Source: Sphingobacterium mizutaii (GTDB taxonomy: Bacteria; Bacteroidota; Bacteroidia; Sphingobacteriales; Sphingobacteriaceae). Taken from it: 64,000 bases of DNA. Below, piece by piece: positions 17,588 through 26,402 of the stretch. The stretch's first letter is position 1; every line of letters begins with the position of its first letter. The stretch spans positions 2,728,001 through 2,792,000 of the forward strand of contig NZ_LT906468.1 in assembly GCF_900187125.1 (NCBI RefSeq), read 5' to 3'. A model generated the notes under the pieces. The model saw only the letters and a program-made list of their open reading frames with translations, made no database searches and was not told where the DNA came from. The translations under genes and the position numbers were made by a program.

Positions 17588-19138
17588 ATGCAAGATAATG
17601 AAGAAATAGAACAAGGAGCTGATGGCAATGAGATTGTTAATGAATCTGTTAAGGATGGTACTCATTTGGAAGTCCAATCAGAAGATATCAAGGAAGCATC
17701 TGCGGTAATTGCAGCGGATAGAAAAGGAAATAGAGAGAGTAATGAAGAATCGATTTCTGAAAGAAAAGATGTAATACAGAGTGAAAGTTTAGCTTTTAAT
17801 GATAAAAGGAAATCCACTGAAGAATCTGAAGAGAAAGAAAATATTTCAATAAGTGATTCAAGTAAGGATGTGAAAGGTGTAAGACAGCAGGCACAAGAGT
17901 CACGGCCAGATTTGTCCTATTTATTTGTAAACGGACCAGACAAATTTTTAACGGCAACTAATGTTAAAATGCAAGAAGGCAACCTTGTAGGATTTGACAA
18001 CTTAGCTCCATTCTCAAAAAAAGACGAAAATGGGACTGAATTAAAACCAACAATCGAGGATGCTCAAAAAGCAAAGCAAAGATTATATAAAGAATTTTTT
18101 CAAAAGTCGTTTAAGAATTTATTGATTCTTTCAGGCGCTGGATCATCAATAGATGTTGGACTTCCATTGATGAAGGATTTATGGAAAAAGGTTAAGGAAA
18201 AAATTACTGAACCGATATTTATTGAACTATGTAAGAAAATAAATCATAATACAGTTAATGATTTTGAAGCTTTAATTTCCAGACTGGAGGGAGTTATTCA
18301 GTATGGAGGTGATGCTGAAATTAATAATCGCAAATTAAGTGATTATAGAGAAGATATTCTTAAAGTCATCCGAGAAGAAACTGCAGTTGAAGAACCTAAA
18401 GGGGATTTTCCCCATGTCAAAATACTTGAAAAATTGCTTCAGAGAAAACAAACAAGTTCTCGAGTGAAGGTTTTCACTTTAAACTATGATTTATTGTTTG
18501 AAAAAGCAGCAAACAAAATGAATGCTGTAATTATTGACGGTTTTTCATTCACTTCTCCTAGAACATTTAGTGGTCGTTTCTTTGATTATGATATTGTTCT
18601 TCGAGAAGGTAGTAAGGTAAATGAAGAAGATAATTTTATTACTAGAGTTTTTCATTTATATAAATTGCATGGTTCATTAAACTGGCATAGGGAAAAAGAA
18701 TCAGGAAATATTATCATTGATGATTGTACGAAGACTCCTTTAATGGTATATCCAAGAGAAGGAAAATATAAAGATTCGTATGGTCAACCATTTTTTGAGA
18801 TGATAGCACGATTTCAGCGTAATTTGAGAGAACGTAATGATACACTTTTGATTTGTATAGGATATAGCTTTAATGATAATCATATAAATGCAGCAATAGA
18901 AGAAGCAATTAATCAAAATCCTGGATTTAGAATGGCTGTTATAGATCCATATTTAGTCTACGCACATAATAGTGGTTCTGAGGCTTATAAAAGTGTAATT
19001 AGAAGTGCAATTAAATCAGACCGAATTATGGTTGTTTCAGAAAGATTTAAAGATTTTGCAAATTATTATCCTGAAATTCAGACTTATGATAACGAATTGA
19101 GGTTACAACCAATAAACTTACGAAATGAAGGGCAATAA
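17588..19138 (+). CDS. SIR2-domain protein of a SIR2-HerA defence module
   Basis: A 516-residue protein. Residues 1-105 are an acidic, Glu/Ser/Lys-rich low-complexity region. A SIR2-like NAD-binding domain follows: LLILSGAGSSIDVGLP (GAGSS at 183-187), FTLNYD (296-301), the catalytic His in LYKLHGSLNW (His361) and IGYSFNDNHI (424-433). In defence systems such SIR2 domains hydrolyse NAD+ when phage is sensed and arrest the cell. The stop overlaps the start of the HerA gene by 14 bases, so the two are translationally coupled. The region is clearly more AT-rich than mnmE. Known SIR2-HerA pairs form a complex; that this one does is inference. Confidence 0.85.
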   Translation: MQDNEEIEQGADGNEIVNESVKDGTHLEVQSEDIKEASAVIAADRKGNRESNEESISERKDVIQSESLAFNDKRKSTEESEEKENISISDSSKDVKGVRQQAQESRPDLSYLFVNGPDKFLTATNVKMQEGNLVGFDNLAPFSKKDENGTELKPTIEDAQKAKQRLYKEFFQKSFKNLLILSGAGSSIDVGLPLMKDLWKKVKEKITEPIFIELCKKINHNTVNDFEALISRLEGVIQYGGDAEINNRKLSDYREDILKVIREETAVEEPKGDFPHVKILEKLLQRKQTSSRVKVFTLNYDLLFEKAANKMNAVIIDGFSFTSPRTFSGRFFDYDIVLREGSKVNEEDNFITRVFHLYKLHGSLNWHREKESGNIIIDDCTKTPLMVYPREGKYKDSYGQPFFEMIARFQRNLRERNDTLLICIGYSFNDNHINAAIEEAINQNPGFRMAVIDPYLVYAHNSGSEAYKSVIRSAIKSDRIMVVSERFKDFANYYPEIQTYDNELRLQPINLRNEGQ

Positions 19139-20873
19139 AATTAATCCATTTTCGCATGAATACTTTATTGGGTACATTAATCAAGTATTACCGCAGTATG
19201 TTAAAGTTCATTTCCCCTCCTCTGTACTTCTTAGTGGCTTTATACACCAAGGAGAAGAATTCAATGGAGGCTTGGTTGGTAATTTCGTTGTGATTGAAGG
19301 CGATAATTACGGATATTTAGGACGTTTAGTTGAGTTGGTTCTTCCTGAGAAAGAGAGGTTGTCTTTAAGTGAAAAGTCATTCCAGACAAAAGACTTTCAT
19401 CCAGAAGGCAAAATTGAAATACTATTATCTTTCGATCTTTACAATCCCTTTGTAGTGAAGAAGGGGCTATCCAGTTACCCTAATATAGGAGGTAAAGTTT
19501 ATGTTTGCTCCTCCGGACTAGTTAAACAATTTATGTCTAGGTTTGGTGCAAAAGAGGATGAGGATGTGAGTCCTGTAGTATTAGGACGATTGGTCGCCAA
19601 TCGAGATACTGAAGTGCATATAAATCTACAGTCTCTGTTTGGCAGGCATTGTGCAGTCGTGGGAACCACTGGTGGAGGAAAGAGTTTTACCGTAAGCAAG
19701 CTATTAGAGGTATTGTCACAAAAAAAAGCAAAAGCGATAATTATTGATGCAACTGGAGAGTATTCAGGTAAATATGAAGGTTTAGTGAATATCGATATTG
19801 GCGATGGAAAGCATGTTTTTCATTACACCCAATTGAGGATTGATGACCTTTTTAATTTATTCAAACCATCTACAAAAACTCAAGCACCTAAGTTAATGGA
19901 AGCTATTCGATCCTTGAAAATTGTAAAATTGAATAATGGTGCAACTATCAAAAGAGTTATTGAAGGAGTAGAATTGGAGACTTTAATTCAAAATGGGCTT
20001 TTGAAAAAGGCAGGTACAGATAAACGTCCATATGAAAAGTTCTATTATGAACATATCGAAAAGGTAGAGAACGGAATGGCCGAATTTGATATTGAAAGGC
20101 TTCCATTCCAGTTGACACACGAATGTATTTGGGATTCAGCTTCCAGATGGGAGGGAAATCCAAGGGTTAAGGTAGATGTACCTGAAAAATGGGGAGACAG
20201 AAATGAGTCAGATGTATCTTATAATGTAAGCCTAATATCCAGAATTAATAATATTATTACGTCGCCCGTATTTCAAAAAATTTTTGGTTTCAAAAAGCCT
20301 AAAGATAAATCTGATATATCACATATAATTGATGAATTCATAAAAAGTGATGACTTAATATTACGACTGAATTTCCTTAATGTCCCTTTCGACTTTCAGG
20401 TACGAGAAATCCTTGCAAACTCAATTGGATCTTTTCTTCTTAACAAAGCTCGGCAGGGATCTTTTAAAAACACTCCATTAACTTTGTTTATGGACGAAGC
20501 TCATCAATTTTTAAATAAAACTATTGGAGGAGAGTTTTTCGAAGGAACAAAACTTGACTCTTTTGACTCAATAGCAAAAGAGTGCCGTAAACATGGATTA
20601 TTTCTTTGTATTGCTACACAAATGCCAAGAGATATTCCTCCAGGCACGTTGAGTCAGATGGGAACCTTTATTGTACATCGTTTAATCAATCATTTTGATA
20701 AAGAGGCTATAGCAAACGCGTGTAGTTCAGCAAATAGGAATACCTTAGATTTTCTACCAATATTGGGAGAGGGAGAAGCTATCCTTACTGGGGTCGATTT
20801 CCCCATGCCTATTTTGTTAAAAATAGACGAGCCAGGTATTAAGCCAGACTCTGGAACACCTAGGTTTAATTAA
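19125..20873 (+). CDS. HerA-type ATPase (DUF87/FtsK-HerA) of a SIR2-HerA defence module
   Basis: A 582-residue ring ATPase. An N-terminal HAS-barrel-like region (about 30-165, VVLGRLVANRDTEVHINL) precedes the motor: Walker A GTTGGGKS (180-187), the IIIDATGEYSG motif, Walker B FMDEAHQF (455-462), and the ATQMPRDIPPGTLSQMGTF sensor/arginine-finger segment near 498-514. In cells HerA hexamers translocate along DNA; in defence modules they form complexes with SIR2, DUF4297 or nuclease partners. It overlaps the SIR2 gene by 14 bases, and the MBL gene starts about 16 bases after its stop, so all three genes form one transcription unit. Confidence 0.88.
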   Translation: MKGNKINPFSHEYFIGYINQVLPQYVKVHFPSSVLLSGFIHQGEEFNGGLVGNFVVIEGDNYGYLGRLVELVLPEKERLSLSEKSFQTKDFHPEGKIEILLSFDLYNPFVVKKGLSSYPNIGGKVYVCSSGLVKQFMSRFGAKEDEDVSPVVLGRLVANRDTEVHINLQSLFGRHCAVVGTTGGGKSFTVSKLLEVLSQKKAKAIIIDATGEYSGKYEGLVNIDIGDGKHVFHYTQLRIDDLFNLFKPSTKTQAPKLMEAIRSLKIVKLNNGATIKRVIEGVELETLIQNGLLKKAGTDKRPYEKFYYEHIEKVENGMAEFDIERLPFQLTHECIWDSASRWEGNPRVKVDVPEKWGDRNESDVSYNVSLISRINNIITSPVFQKIFGFKKPKDKSDISHIIDEFIKSDDLILRLNFLNVPFDFQVREILANSIGSFLLNKARQGSFKNTPLTLFMDEAHQFLNKTIGGEFFEGTKLDSFDSIAKECRKHGLFLCIATQMPRDIPPGTLSQMGTFIVHRLINHFDKEAIANACSSANRNTLDFLPILGEGEAILTGVDFPMPILLKIDEPGIKPDSGTPRFN

Positions 20874-20889
20874 AGTTGTTTTGTTTTAT

Positions 20890-22104
20890 ATGGATTATTG
20901 TTTGTATAAAAGTCGTCATCCAGACCACATCTTACTTTATATAGAAGAATATAATAAGTATGATAACACAATAGTAGTTGACTTTTTTGATTCTAATGAG
21001 TATGAAACCTTCTTTAGAACTATAGAACTCCCTATGCCTATTGACGAAAAGTCTTCAACTATGTTTTGTCTTGTTAATTATAAAAAGCGCAAAGTTCAAG
21101 AGAACACAATATATTCCGTGAAACCTAGTGTCATTAAGAAATGGAAAGAGAGTTTTTCTTCTGAAAGAAGGAATGATAAATCTTTTTTATTCACTTATAA
21201 TATAAATTCGGAGGATATAGAAGAGGAAATATTTAGTTTACCTATTTCTCTCGGAGATTTTTCTAGAAATTATTACACAAATGATAATAAGTTCTTAGAT
21301 AGTTTTTTTCAACTTAAAGGAGATATAAGTGTAACTGTACGGAATGTAGGTCAAGGAAATTGGAATGAGATTAAATCAGATTTTAACGTGGTAATAGTGT
21401 ATGATTGTGGAGCATCAATGCATTTTTTGAAAGAAGATGTAATTAAATTATTAGAAAATAGATTATTAGTTTATCAAGAATCAAAACCTGTCTTATTTCT
21501 ATCACATTGGGATAAGGACCATTATCATTGCTTGATAGGGATGAGTGAGTCAGAAATTAAAAAATCATTTTCTCATTTTGTATGTCGCGATTTTCTTCCA
21601 AACAATACTTGTATAAATCTTTTTAATAAAATAAACTCTGCAATTGGATCTACTAATGTAATTGCAATAGCCGCAGAAGATCGGTCTGCAAGGCGTGGAT
21701 TGGTTCGTCTGACGAATATGAATAAACTTACAGATTCCGTCGTTTTGTTTAATGCCCAGAAACATAAAAATAGAAATATGTCAGGATTATTAATGCTGGT
21801 ACAATCTAAAAATAAAAGTGTAATTCTTTCTGGAGATGCACACTATTATCAATTATCTTCCGATATTTTGGTCAATCTAAAGACTTCAAATTCACATATT
21901 TTAGTTGTTCCACATCATGGGGGGAAGGCAGGAAAATTTATTTATAATAAACTTGTTGCAGCTAGATTAGATGTTGCTGTTATCTCTGTAGGAAGAAATT
22001 CATATGGACATCCTATAAATAAATATATAGAAGAGCTGAAAAAGGTTGGTTTTAATGTTCAACAAACAAATATAAAGAACAAAGATATTACTATAAATTT
22101 ATGA
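20890..22104 (+). CDS. ComEC-like MBL-fold hydrolase linked to SIR2-HerA
   Basis: A 404-residue protein. The first ~145 residues are not recognised. The rest has all motifs of the ComEC/Rec2-type metallo-beta-lactamase domain: VRNVGQGN, YDCGASM, LSHWDKDH (His206, Asp208, Asp210, His211), ILSGDAH, VVPHHGG and SVGRNSYGHP. There are no membrane segments, unlike ComEC itself, so it is probably a soluble phosphodiesterase or nuclease. The start is the ATG at 20890; a TTG three codons upstream is possible. It follows HerA by 16 bases on the same strand with the same AT-rich composition. Its presence as a third gene is not part of the two-gene SIR2-HerA systems I know. Confidence 0.78.
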   Translation: MDYCLYKSRHPDHILLYIEEYNKYDNTIVVDFFDSNEYETFFRTIELPMPIDEKSSTMFCLVNYKKRKVQENTIYSVKPSVIKKWKESFSSERRNDKSFLFTYNINSEDIEEEIFSLPISLGDFSRNYYTNDNKFLDSFFQLKGDISVTVRNVGQGNWNEIKSDFNVVIVYDCGASMHFLKEDVIKLLENRLLVYQESKPVLFLSHWDKDHYHCLIGMSESEIKKSFSHFVCRDFLPNNTCINLFNKINSAIGSTNVIAIAAEDRSARRGLVRLTNMNKLTDSVVLFNAQKHKNRNMSGLLMLVQSKNKSVILSGDAHYYQLSSDILVNLKTSNSHILVVPHHGGKAGKFIYNKLVAARLDVAVISVGRNSYGHPINKYIEELKKVGFNVQQTNIKNKDITINL

Positions 22105-22715
22105 TAATGTCGTTAAAAAAATAAAGATATCTAGCTACTTAATTGCAATGTAATTAAGAAATATTATTTTTTCATAAATATTGAGAATTGTAATATTAAG
22201 TAGTCGATGTGAAGTATGTTTCTCCGTTCTATGCTAAAATTATTGTTCAATAATTGCTTGATCACGTAAAGTACATAGAAGCCGTAAGATTTGGTTTGAA
22301 AAGTTTAACTTATAAGACGATTAAATTAAAATATCTAAGAAGACATCTCAGATAATAAAATATCACAAATTTGAATTTTATTTGTATTTACTTTAAAATA
22401 AAACATTGATAATCAAAGTAAAGTACTTTTTGTATCGAAATTTTATTAGAGGAAAATAAAACCACATACCTCCTATTCCCTCCTAAATAACCCCATCAAT
22501 TTAGTCACAATTTATTGCCTCTTAAATATTCTAAAAAATTATGATATTACTTTTGTTAGCAATTTTTTCGATTATGAAATATCCATGTCAGCATTAAAAA
22601 TTTATCTTAATAACCATCTGATATTAGTAAGATATACCAATCCAAAAAAAACACAGCTTTAAATAAAGCGCAAAAACACATTCAAATATTCAATATTTCT
22701 TAATAACTTAAGGCT
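22105..22715. other. AT-rich gap after the defence module
   Basis: No gene could be supported. It contains the second att-like sequence at 22422-22437 and a TACTTTTG (22548-22555) that fits TAnnTTTG and could be a -7 box for the small gene at 22716, but no clear -33 element. Confidence 0.4.
22422..22437 (+). other. Candidate second attachment core (partner of mnmE 3' end)
   Basis: AGTACTTTTTGTATCG matches 15914-15929 at 14 of 16 positions in the same orientation, 6.5 kb apart, as expected for flanking direct repeats of an integrated element. Confidence 0.38.
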
Positions 22716-22847
22716 ATGAATAGAACAATTGAAATATTAATTGAGAACAGAAACTTAGTTCTAGCAATTTTGGTGATATTATCAGCTTTTGCTATTTATA
22801 GATTCGGTTTTATCGTAGGTGAGTTTATTTCGCTTATCACAAAATAA
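22716..22847 (+). CDS. Small single-pass membrane protein (43 aa), paralogue of 26403-26510
   Basis: A 43-residue ORF: polar N terminus (MNRTIEILIENRN), one hydrophobic helix (LVLAILVILSAFAIY), then RFGFIVGEFISLITK. The gene at 26403 has the same architecture and an alignable end (YKLGEAVGEFFYYITH against YRFGFIVGEFISLITK). Two such short proteins 3.7 kb apart with a shared VGEF motif argue that both are real. The function is unknown; a small inner-membrane peptide is the simplest reading. Confidence 0.6.
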   Translation: MNRTIEILIENRNLVLAILVILSAFAIYRFGFIVGEFISLITK

Positions 22848-22945
22848 ACCTAATCATTTTGAGAGGCTTTGTATAAAAGATTCATTGATCGATAGCTTGT
22901 AATTATTATTGATGAACAAACCAATCCGATACTCAAAATGCGATC

Positions 22946-23383
22946 ATGAAGACTCTAGCTGTAATTTTTCTTTTTTTACTCTGTTCAAAATCTTATGGTC
23001 AGATAGATACAAGCTCAATCTACAAGAAAGCAGATTACATAATTAAGTTGATTGAAAGCAAGAATATTGACTCCTTAATCATTAATAGTACCGATTCAAT
23101 TAGATGCATTCTATGTAATGAAACTGGAATAGAAAAATACATAGATTCTAAAACCTTCTTTACGGATAGGATTCAGGAAATAATTACTCCAGCATTAATT
23201 TCTAAATTAAAGACAGCTCCTAAGTCTATAGTCAGGCAAAGTGAACCTTATCTTTCTTATATAGTATACTACAGGATAATTGCTAAAGATGAAATTGCTC
23301 CTGGTCATGAAGGTGTTGATTTTGGTATTTGGCTTAGGTCTGATGATCATTTAAAATTTACTGCCCTTGATACTGTACCTTAA
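22946..23383 (+). CDS. Secreted hypothetical protein
   Basis: A 145-residue protein with a signal peptide (KTLAVIFLFLLCSKSYGQ). The mature part is mixed alpha/beta with a CILC pair (about residues 51-54) and ends WLRSDDHLKFTALDTVP. No family is recognised. The tone of the sequence, a small domain with YIVYYRII strands, resembles periplasmic proteins of unknown function common in Bacteroidota. It follows the small membrane protein by 98 bases on the same strand and may share its promoter. Confidence 0.65.
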   Translation: MKTLAVIFLFLLCSKSYGQIDTSSIYKKADYIIKLIESKNIDSLIINSTDSIRCILCNETGIEKYIDSKTFFTDRIQEIITPALISKLKTAPKSIVRQSEPYLSYIVYYRIIAKDEIAPGHEGVDFGIWLRSDDHLKFTALDTVP

Positions 23384-23488
23384 ATCCATATTTAATGCAA
23401 AGCATTCTTGAATTTGGGTTCAGGGTAATGACAATTATTAGGAATAATATACTAACAAATTCAGTTCCCTAAATCAAACAAAATAAAA

Positions 23489-23520
23489 AGGTCGTATCAA
23501 TTCATATTTTGATACGGCCT
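23489..23520 (-). terminator. Terminator of the phytase-like gene
   Basis: A 12-base stem (AGGTCGTATCAA with TTGATACGGCCT, one G-U pair) is followed on the minus strand by CTTTTTATTTTG. It sits 31 bases past the stop at 23551. Confidence 0.75.
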
Positions 23521-23550
23521 CATTTATTTATATTAATCCTGTACTCCTTC

Positions 23551-24852
23551 TTATTTCATTTTAATGAAATACAATCTATTCCTATCCACGCTTTTGGTAC
23601 TTGGAAGGACTTTCTGGGCAAAGCCACTATTTCCATTATCGACTACTCCAAAATCATCATCATTAGAAACCACCAGAATATTTCCTTTTAACATGGTAAG
23701 ACCTTCCGCCTTATCGTGTGGATAGACCTCAGGTAGATCCTTTAATAAATCAATGGCTAGCGTTTTTGTTACTGGCGTAATACCAGCAGAAGCTAGTCCA
23801 GCTTGGTCCTTTAATTCTTCAACAGTTTTTCCTTTATACAATTTTCCAGAAGCAGCATTTGAAGCATCCGAGATATCAGTCGCTTTGCTTATATCGATTT
23901 TGAATATCTTTTTGAATTGCGCAGGTTTTGCAGGATCAGCACCATAGAGACCATCTCTTTCCAAGGTTAGAAAGGTCGTATTACTCAAGGCCAATATTTC
24001 GCTTACACCGGTAAGTGAGGGATTGTCCATTAGGTAAGCGTATTGTTTCGTAGCTCCGGTTGCGATGTTAAAGGTCAGGATACGAATGATTACAGAACCA
24101 GATACGGCAGCCGAACTGGGATTGTACATCGGGGATTGCATAATACCGACCAAGGTCTTGCCATCAGGGGTAATCGTCAAGCCTTCCATCCCTCTATTAG
24201 CTCTGCGATTCGCAAAGACAGCAGGAATTTTACGTCCGCCGAAGCCAGTACCAAAAGGGTTGATACGTTCAATGGTTTTTCCGTTCATATCAGTATGCAC
24301 GATATGTGGACCATATTCATCCGAGATCCAGAAGGTCCCATCAGCCGCGATTACCAATCCTTCAGAGTCGATACCATCTGCAGATGCAGCCAATTGCTGT
24401 CCATTCAGATCATAAGGGATTTCGCCAGTTGAGCCCATTCCCTTAGGATTCGGTAAACCATTTAACTTGGCACCTTTTTCATTCTTCAATTCGATTACTT
24501 GCTCCAGGACTAATTTTCCTTCCTTCAATCTGAATTTTCCAATCTGTGGAGCGAAGTCTGCTTTTCCAATGATGATAGCGTTCTTAGCCTGTCCAGCTAC
24601 ATTGGCTCCTCGGTCTGTCATCATATAGAATACTTCAGGATCATTTGGGTCTGCGACTACGGCTGAACCAAAACCCCCATTGTAGACTTTTACACTCTCT
24701 TTGGTCGTCATTAATACATTGGGAGTCTCAACCTCCGCCATAGCAGGATAGTTTACAACTTTGGACTTGTTGTGATCTTGATCTTTTTCGCAAGAAGTTA
24801 GTGCTGCAATTATGGTTAAAGCAGTCGCTAGTGTGTGGATTTGTTTTTTCAT
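23551..24852 (-). CDS. Phytase-like esterase-domain lipoprotein
   Basis: A 433-residue lipoprotein: signal ATALTIIAALTSC with the lipobox Cys at about residue 21, then a beta-propeller of the 'esterase-like activity of phytase' family (PF13449). Characteristic segments are YMMTDRGANV, GIDSEGLVIAADGTFWISDE with YGPHI, and NRGMEGLTITPDGKTL, and near the end PHDKAEGLTML. Members are predicted periplasmic or surface phosphoesterases; biochemical proof is scarce. It is monocistronic with its own terminator. Confidence 0.87.
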   Translation of the reverse strand: MKKQIHTLATALTIIAALTSCEKDQDHNKSKVVNYPAMAEVETPNVLMTTKESVKVYNGGFGSAVVADPNDPEVFYMMTDRGANVAGQAKNAIIIGKADFAPQIGKFRLKEGKLVLEQVIELKNEKGAKLNGLPNPKGMGSTGEIPYDLNGQQLAASADGIDSEGLVIAADGTFWISDEYGPHIVHTDMNGKTIERINPFGTGFGGRKIPAVFANRRANRGMEGLTITPDGKTLVGIMQSPMYNPSSAAVSGSVIIRILTFNIATGATKQYAYLMDNPSLTGVSEILALSNTTFLTLERDGLYGADPAKPAQFKKIFKIDISKATDISDASNAASGKLYKGKTVEELKDQAGLASAGITPVTKTLAIDLLKDLPEVYPHDKAEGLTMLKGNILVVSNDDDFGVVDNGNSGFAQKVLPSTKSVDRNRLYFIKMK

Positions 24853-25049
24853 TAATATAGCTTAATAAATTGGCACAAATAAAGATGTTGAATATGAAAC
24901 AAATGTTACGCAATGGTGAAATTATTATCATTGTTGGAAACATTCACTCCAATAAATAACCCTTAATGGTTCCCTTCCCTATTTTGATTCCCCGACTATT
25001 CTTCCTAAATTCATGATAACAACATCAATCACCATAATTATCAATCATT

Positions 25050-25256
25050 ATGAACTTACTTTTCTTAGGCAGTTTATTAGCTAGTGCGATTTGGATATTA
25101 ATGTTATTTATTACAGTCTTTTCCATCTACCATATCGTCACGAACCGAGACCTATCCAGTGGCCAAAGAGTGATCTGGATATTGGTTGTATTGGTTTTTA
25201 ATGTGATTGGTTCAATTATCTACTTAGCCTTGAATAACTCCAAAAAAGCAGCTTAG
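25050..25256 (+). CDS. Small membrane protein with PLDc_N (phospholipase D nuclease N-terminal-like) domain
   Basis: A 68-residue protein with two hydrophobic helices (LLFLGSLLASAIWILMLFI and VIWILVVLVFNVIGSIIYLA) joined by a charged loop (TNRDLSSGQRV). This is the PLDc_N layout found alone in many small Bacteroidota membrane proteins and at the N terminus of cardiolipin synthases. No catalytic domain is attached. Its role is unknown. Confidence 0.8.
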   Translation: MNLLFLGSLLASAIWILMLFITVFSIYHIVTNRDLSSGQRVIWILVVLVFNVIGSIIYLALNNSKKAA

Positions 25257-25340
25257 CCTGCATTAGAATTAAACTTTTTGATTTTCTTTATTTTTTATAA
25301 TACATCCCTATTTAACCGCTTACCGATTACCTAGCTTTTT

Positions 25341-25348
25341 TATCTTTG
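25341..25348 (+). promoter_or_regulatory. Candidate -7 box TATCTTTG for the lipoprotein gene
   Basis: TATCTTTG fits TAnnTTTG and lies 46 bases before the chosen ATG at 25394, which leaves a normal leader. It also argues against the upstream start at 25346, which would begin inside the promoter. Confidence 0.45.
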
Positions 25349-25393
25349 GCAAGGAAATTGTTTCTCGTCAAGAAATCACACAATCTACTTAAT

Positions 25394-25792
25394 ATGAAAA
25401 AGCAATTACACTTTATGCTATTTATTGCATTGGGTCTTATTGGAACTACGTCTTGTAGCAAAGACAGTAATTTGAAGCCGATTGATGCCGTGGGTAGTTA
25501 TCAGGGGGATTTGAGCATTCATCTCTCTACCGGCAAGTTCACAAGTTATGACAATAGCATCGTAACGGTTACCCAAGTGGGTGAAGGCCAGTTAAAATTC
25601 ACAACAAATCCAGCTTCGGGAAGTGTTTCGGAAACTTTTGATGTCTATGAGCAGAACGGCACTATGAGCAATGATGACGATGATCCAAAGGGAGTGTTCG
25701 TTTATATCAAAGACGAAAACTCATTATCGGTATCTACCTTGGGTAGTAAGGCTACTAAGCAGATCCTATTTACCGGTAAAAAAATCAACTAA
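25394..25792 (+). CDS. Small lipoprotein of unknown function
   Basis: A 132-residue lipoprotein beginning MKKQLHFMLFIALGLIGTTS followed by a lipobox Cys, then a beta-rich mature domain (GSYQGDLSIHLS, IVTVTQVGEGQLKFTT, GVFVYIKDENSL). The shape resembles small lipocalin-like/META-like sandwich domains in Bacteroidota, but no family can be named. The ATG at 25394 was chosen because it places the signal at the N terminus and lies after a -7-like box. It ends at a strong bidirectional terminator. Confidence 0.75.
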   Translation: MKKQLHFMLFIALGLIGTTSCSKDSNLKPIDAVGSYQGDLSIHLSTGKFTSYDNSIVTVTQVGEGQLKFTTNPASGSVSETFDVYEQNGTMSNDDDDPKGVFVYIKDENSLSVSTLGSKATKQILFTGKKIN

Positions 25793-25796
25793 TATC

Positions 25797-25828
25797 AATA
25801 AAGCCTATTTTTTGGATTAGGCTTTATT
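25797..25828. terminator. Bidirectional terminator between convergent genes
   Basis: An 11-base stem (AATAAAGCCTA with TAGGCTTTATT) around a T-rich loop lies directly after the stop at 25792 and just beyond the minus-strand stop at 25843. Confidence 0.75.
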
Positions 25829-25842
25829 CAAAATTCAAAATA

Positions 25843-26301
25843 TTAGGATGATCTTTCTTGCCCTCGCCTATCATTCATATACAAACAGTACATATTCCAG
25901 GTAGGCGAATAATTATCTTCGAGATACCATTCCAAACGGGACTTTGTAATGGTTTGGTTATTGAAGTGACTTCCATATAGTGACATGGTTTGATCAGATT
26001 CTTGACTCAGCCAATCTACAAAATCAGTTTCAGAATCACAGCTTGCAAGCAAGGGGGCTGGTCCATACCCATCATTGACCACGCCTAGGATAAATTGTAG
26101 GTTGATATAATACAATCCCAATCCGCAATAATCGCGATGGGAAAAATAAAGTCCATTATCCTCGCCAGGATTTTGCATTAGCTTTTTACAGACTTTTGTG
26201 GCTATGTCAATGCCATAAGGTTCCATATCTAAATCTTGATATATCTGTAATTCAGATGGTTCTAAGCTGTCCAACTCTATTTTGGAATTGTATAATTGCA
26301 T
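25843..26301 (-). CDS. Hypothetical cytoplasmic protein
   Basis: A 152-residue protein without signal peptide or membrane segment. It is acidic and aromatic-rich, with motifs YFSHRDYCGLGLYYIN, GYGPAPL and RLEWYLEDNYSP. I do not recognise the family; the mix resembles the small proteins that act as toxin immunity or SMI1/KNR4-like partners, but no defining motif supports that. It is divergent from the small membrane protein at 26403, with a 19-base palindrome between them. Confidence 0.65.
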   Translation of the reverse strand: MQLYNSKIELDSLEPSELQIYQDLDMEPYGIDIATKVCKKLMQNPGEDNGLYFSHRDYCGLGLYYINLQFILGVVNDGYGPAPLLASCDSETDFVDWLSQESDQTMSLYGSHFNNQTITKSRLEWYLEDNYSPTWNMYCLYMNDRRGQERSS

Positions 26302-26336
26302 GGAATCAGAAATAAATTAATGCTTGAAAAAAGAAT

Positions 26337-26355
26337 TTTACTTAAATTAAGTAAA
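26337..26355. promoter_or_regulatory. Palindrome TTTACTTAA-A-TTAAGTAAA in a divergent gap
   Basis: Nine-base perfect arms with a one-base centre lie between the divergent starts at 26301 (minus) and 26403 (plus). It could be an operator, but AT-rich sequence produces such dyads by chance. Confidence 0.35.
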
Positions 26356-26402
26356 TTTTGTAACGAATACCGAATTAAGATAACCAATTATAAAAACGGA
26401 TT

